14,481 nucleotides of DNA from contig CAKRPQ010000046.1 of NCBI GenBank assembly GCA_934385225.1, positions 1-14,481 of the forward strand. Direction: 5' to 3'. The notes beneath the pieces were generated by a model. The model was not told where the DNA came from, ran no database searches, and saw only the letters and a list, made by a program, of their open reading frames with translations. Positions 14,406 through 14,481 of this stretch are shown here, piece by piece (position 1 is the stretch's first letter; the number at the start of each line of letters is the position of its first letter). The position numbers and the translations under genes are program-made. The DNA comes from an uncultured Eubacteriales bacterium (lineage in GTDB: Bacteria > Bacillota > Clostridia > Oscillospirales > CAG-272).

Positions 14406-14481
14406 CTGGGTGTGGCGCAGTTGGTAGCGCGCTACCTTGGGGTGGTAGAGGCCGCAAGTTCAAGTCTTGTCACTCAGACCA
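14406..14481 (+). tRNA. tRNA-Pro (anticodon GGG)
   Basis: A complete 76-base cloverleaf: acceptor CTGGGTG pairs with CACTCAG (one G-U), D arm GCGC/GCGC around AGTTGGTA, anticodon stem CTACC/GGTAG with loop TTGGGGT giving GGG at positions 34-36, T arm GCAAG/CTTGT around TTCAAGT, discriminator A and an encoded CCA at the very end of the window. It decodes CCC and CCU proline codons. The C1-G72 pair and the GTGGCGCAG D region are typical of bacterial tRNA-Pro. Confidence 0.95.

Noticed and set aside
1..14481. CRISPR array, insertion sequence or transposase
   Set aside because: No regularly spaced direct repeats, no transposase motifs and no terminal inverted repeats were found on reading both strands.

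Overview
The window looks like a piece of a gut-type, low-to-mid GC Firmicutes genome (class Clostridia). The inference rests on strong AGGAG-type ribosome binding sites, canonical sigma-A promoters (TTGACA/TATAAT, 16-17 bp spacing), a Gram-positive lipoprotein box, an orphan OadB with a miniature OadG-like partner, and large secreted multidomain glycan-degrading proteins with BspA-like repeats. I cannot name the species. The standard bacterial code applies: several genes stop cleanly on TGA.

Left part (1-7655): a secreted glycan-degradation locus on the minus strand. A strong promoter drives a very large secreted protein: signal peptide, F5/8C (CBM32-like) domain, GH29 alpha-L-fucosidase, more binding and Ig-like modules, and BspA-like repeats. 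The frame then runs into an alpha/beta hydrolase and an SGNH hydrolase, but an in-frame TGA sits where the hydrolase fold would have a Trp. The two coding regions 1518-6650 and 192-1499 are therefore probably one 2152-residue gene interrupted by one nonsense codon. A lipoprotein gene follows 12 bases later and leaves the window. Divergent to the fucosidase is an AraC-family regulator. A perfect 12-bp inverted repeat lies across the two divergent promoters and is the obvious operator candidate.

Middle (7657-9010): an XRE/S24 (LexA/CI-type) self-cleaving repressor, convergent with the AraC gene across a bidirectional terminator, and divergent from a strongly promoted 105-residue membrane protein of unknown function. 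Similar TTCTTG-containing elements flank both promoters.

Right part (9061-14481): fucO (lactaldehyde reductase) with its own promoter. Upstream of it is an oadB/oadG-like two-gene operon whose leader is a well-matched yybP-ykoY (Mn2+) riboswitch ending in a terminator that competes with aptamer helix P1. Next come a cytoplasmic GH106-like glycosidase with its own promoter and, divergently, a tRNA-Pro(GGG) gene.

Common theme: GH29 releases L-fucose, a GH106-like enzyme would release L-rhamnose, and both 6-deoxyhexoses are broken down to L-lactaldehyde, the FucO substrate. The most unusual element is the Mn2+ riboswitch in front of a sodium-pump beta subunit that has no alpha (carboxyltransferase/biotin) partner here. 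This suggests the OadB/OadG-like pair may serve as an ion transporter connected to manganese.
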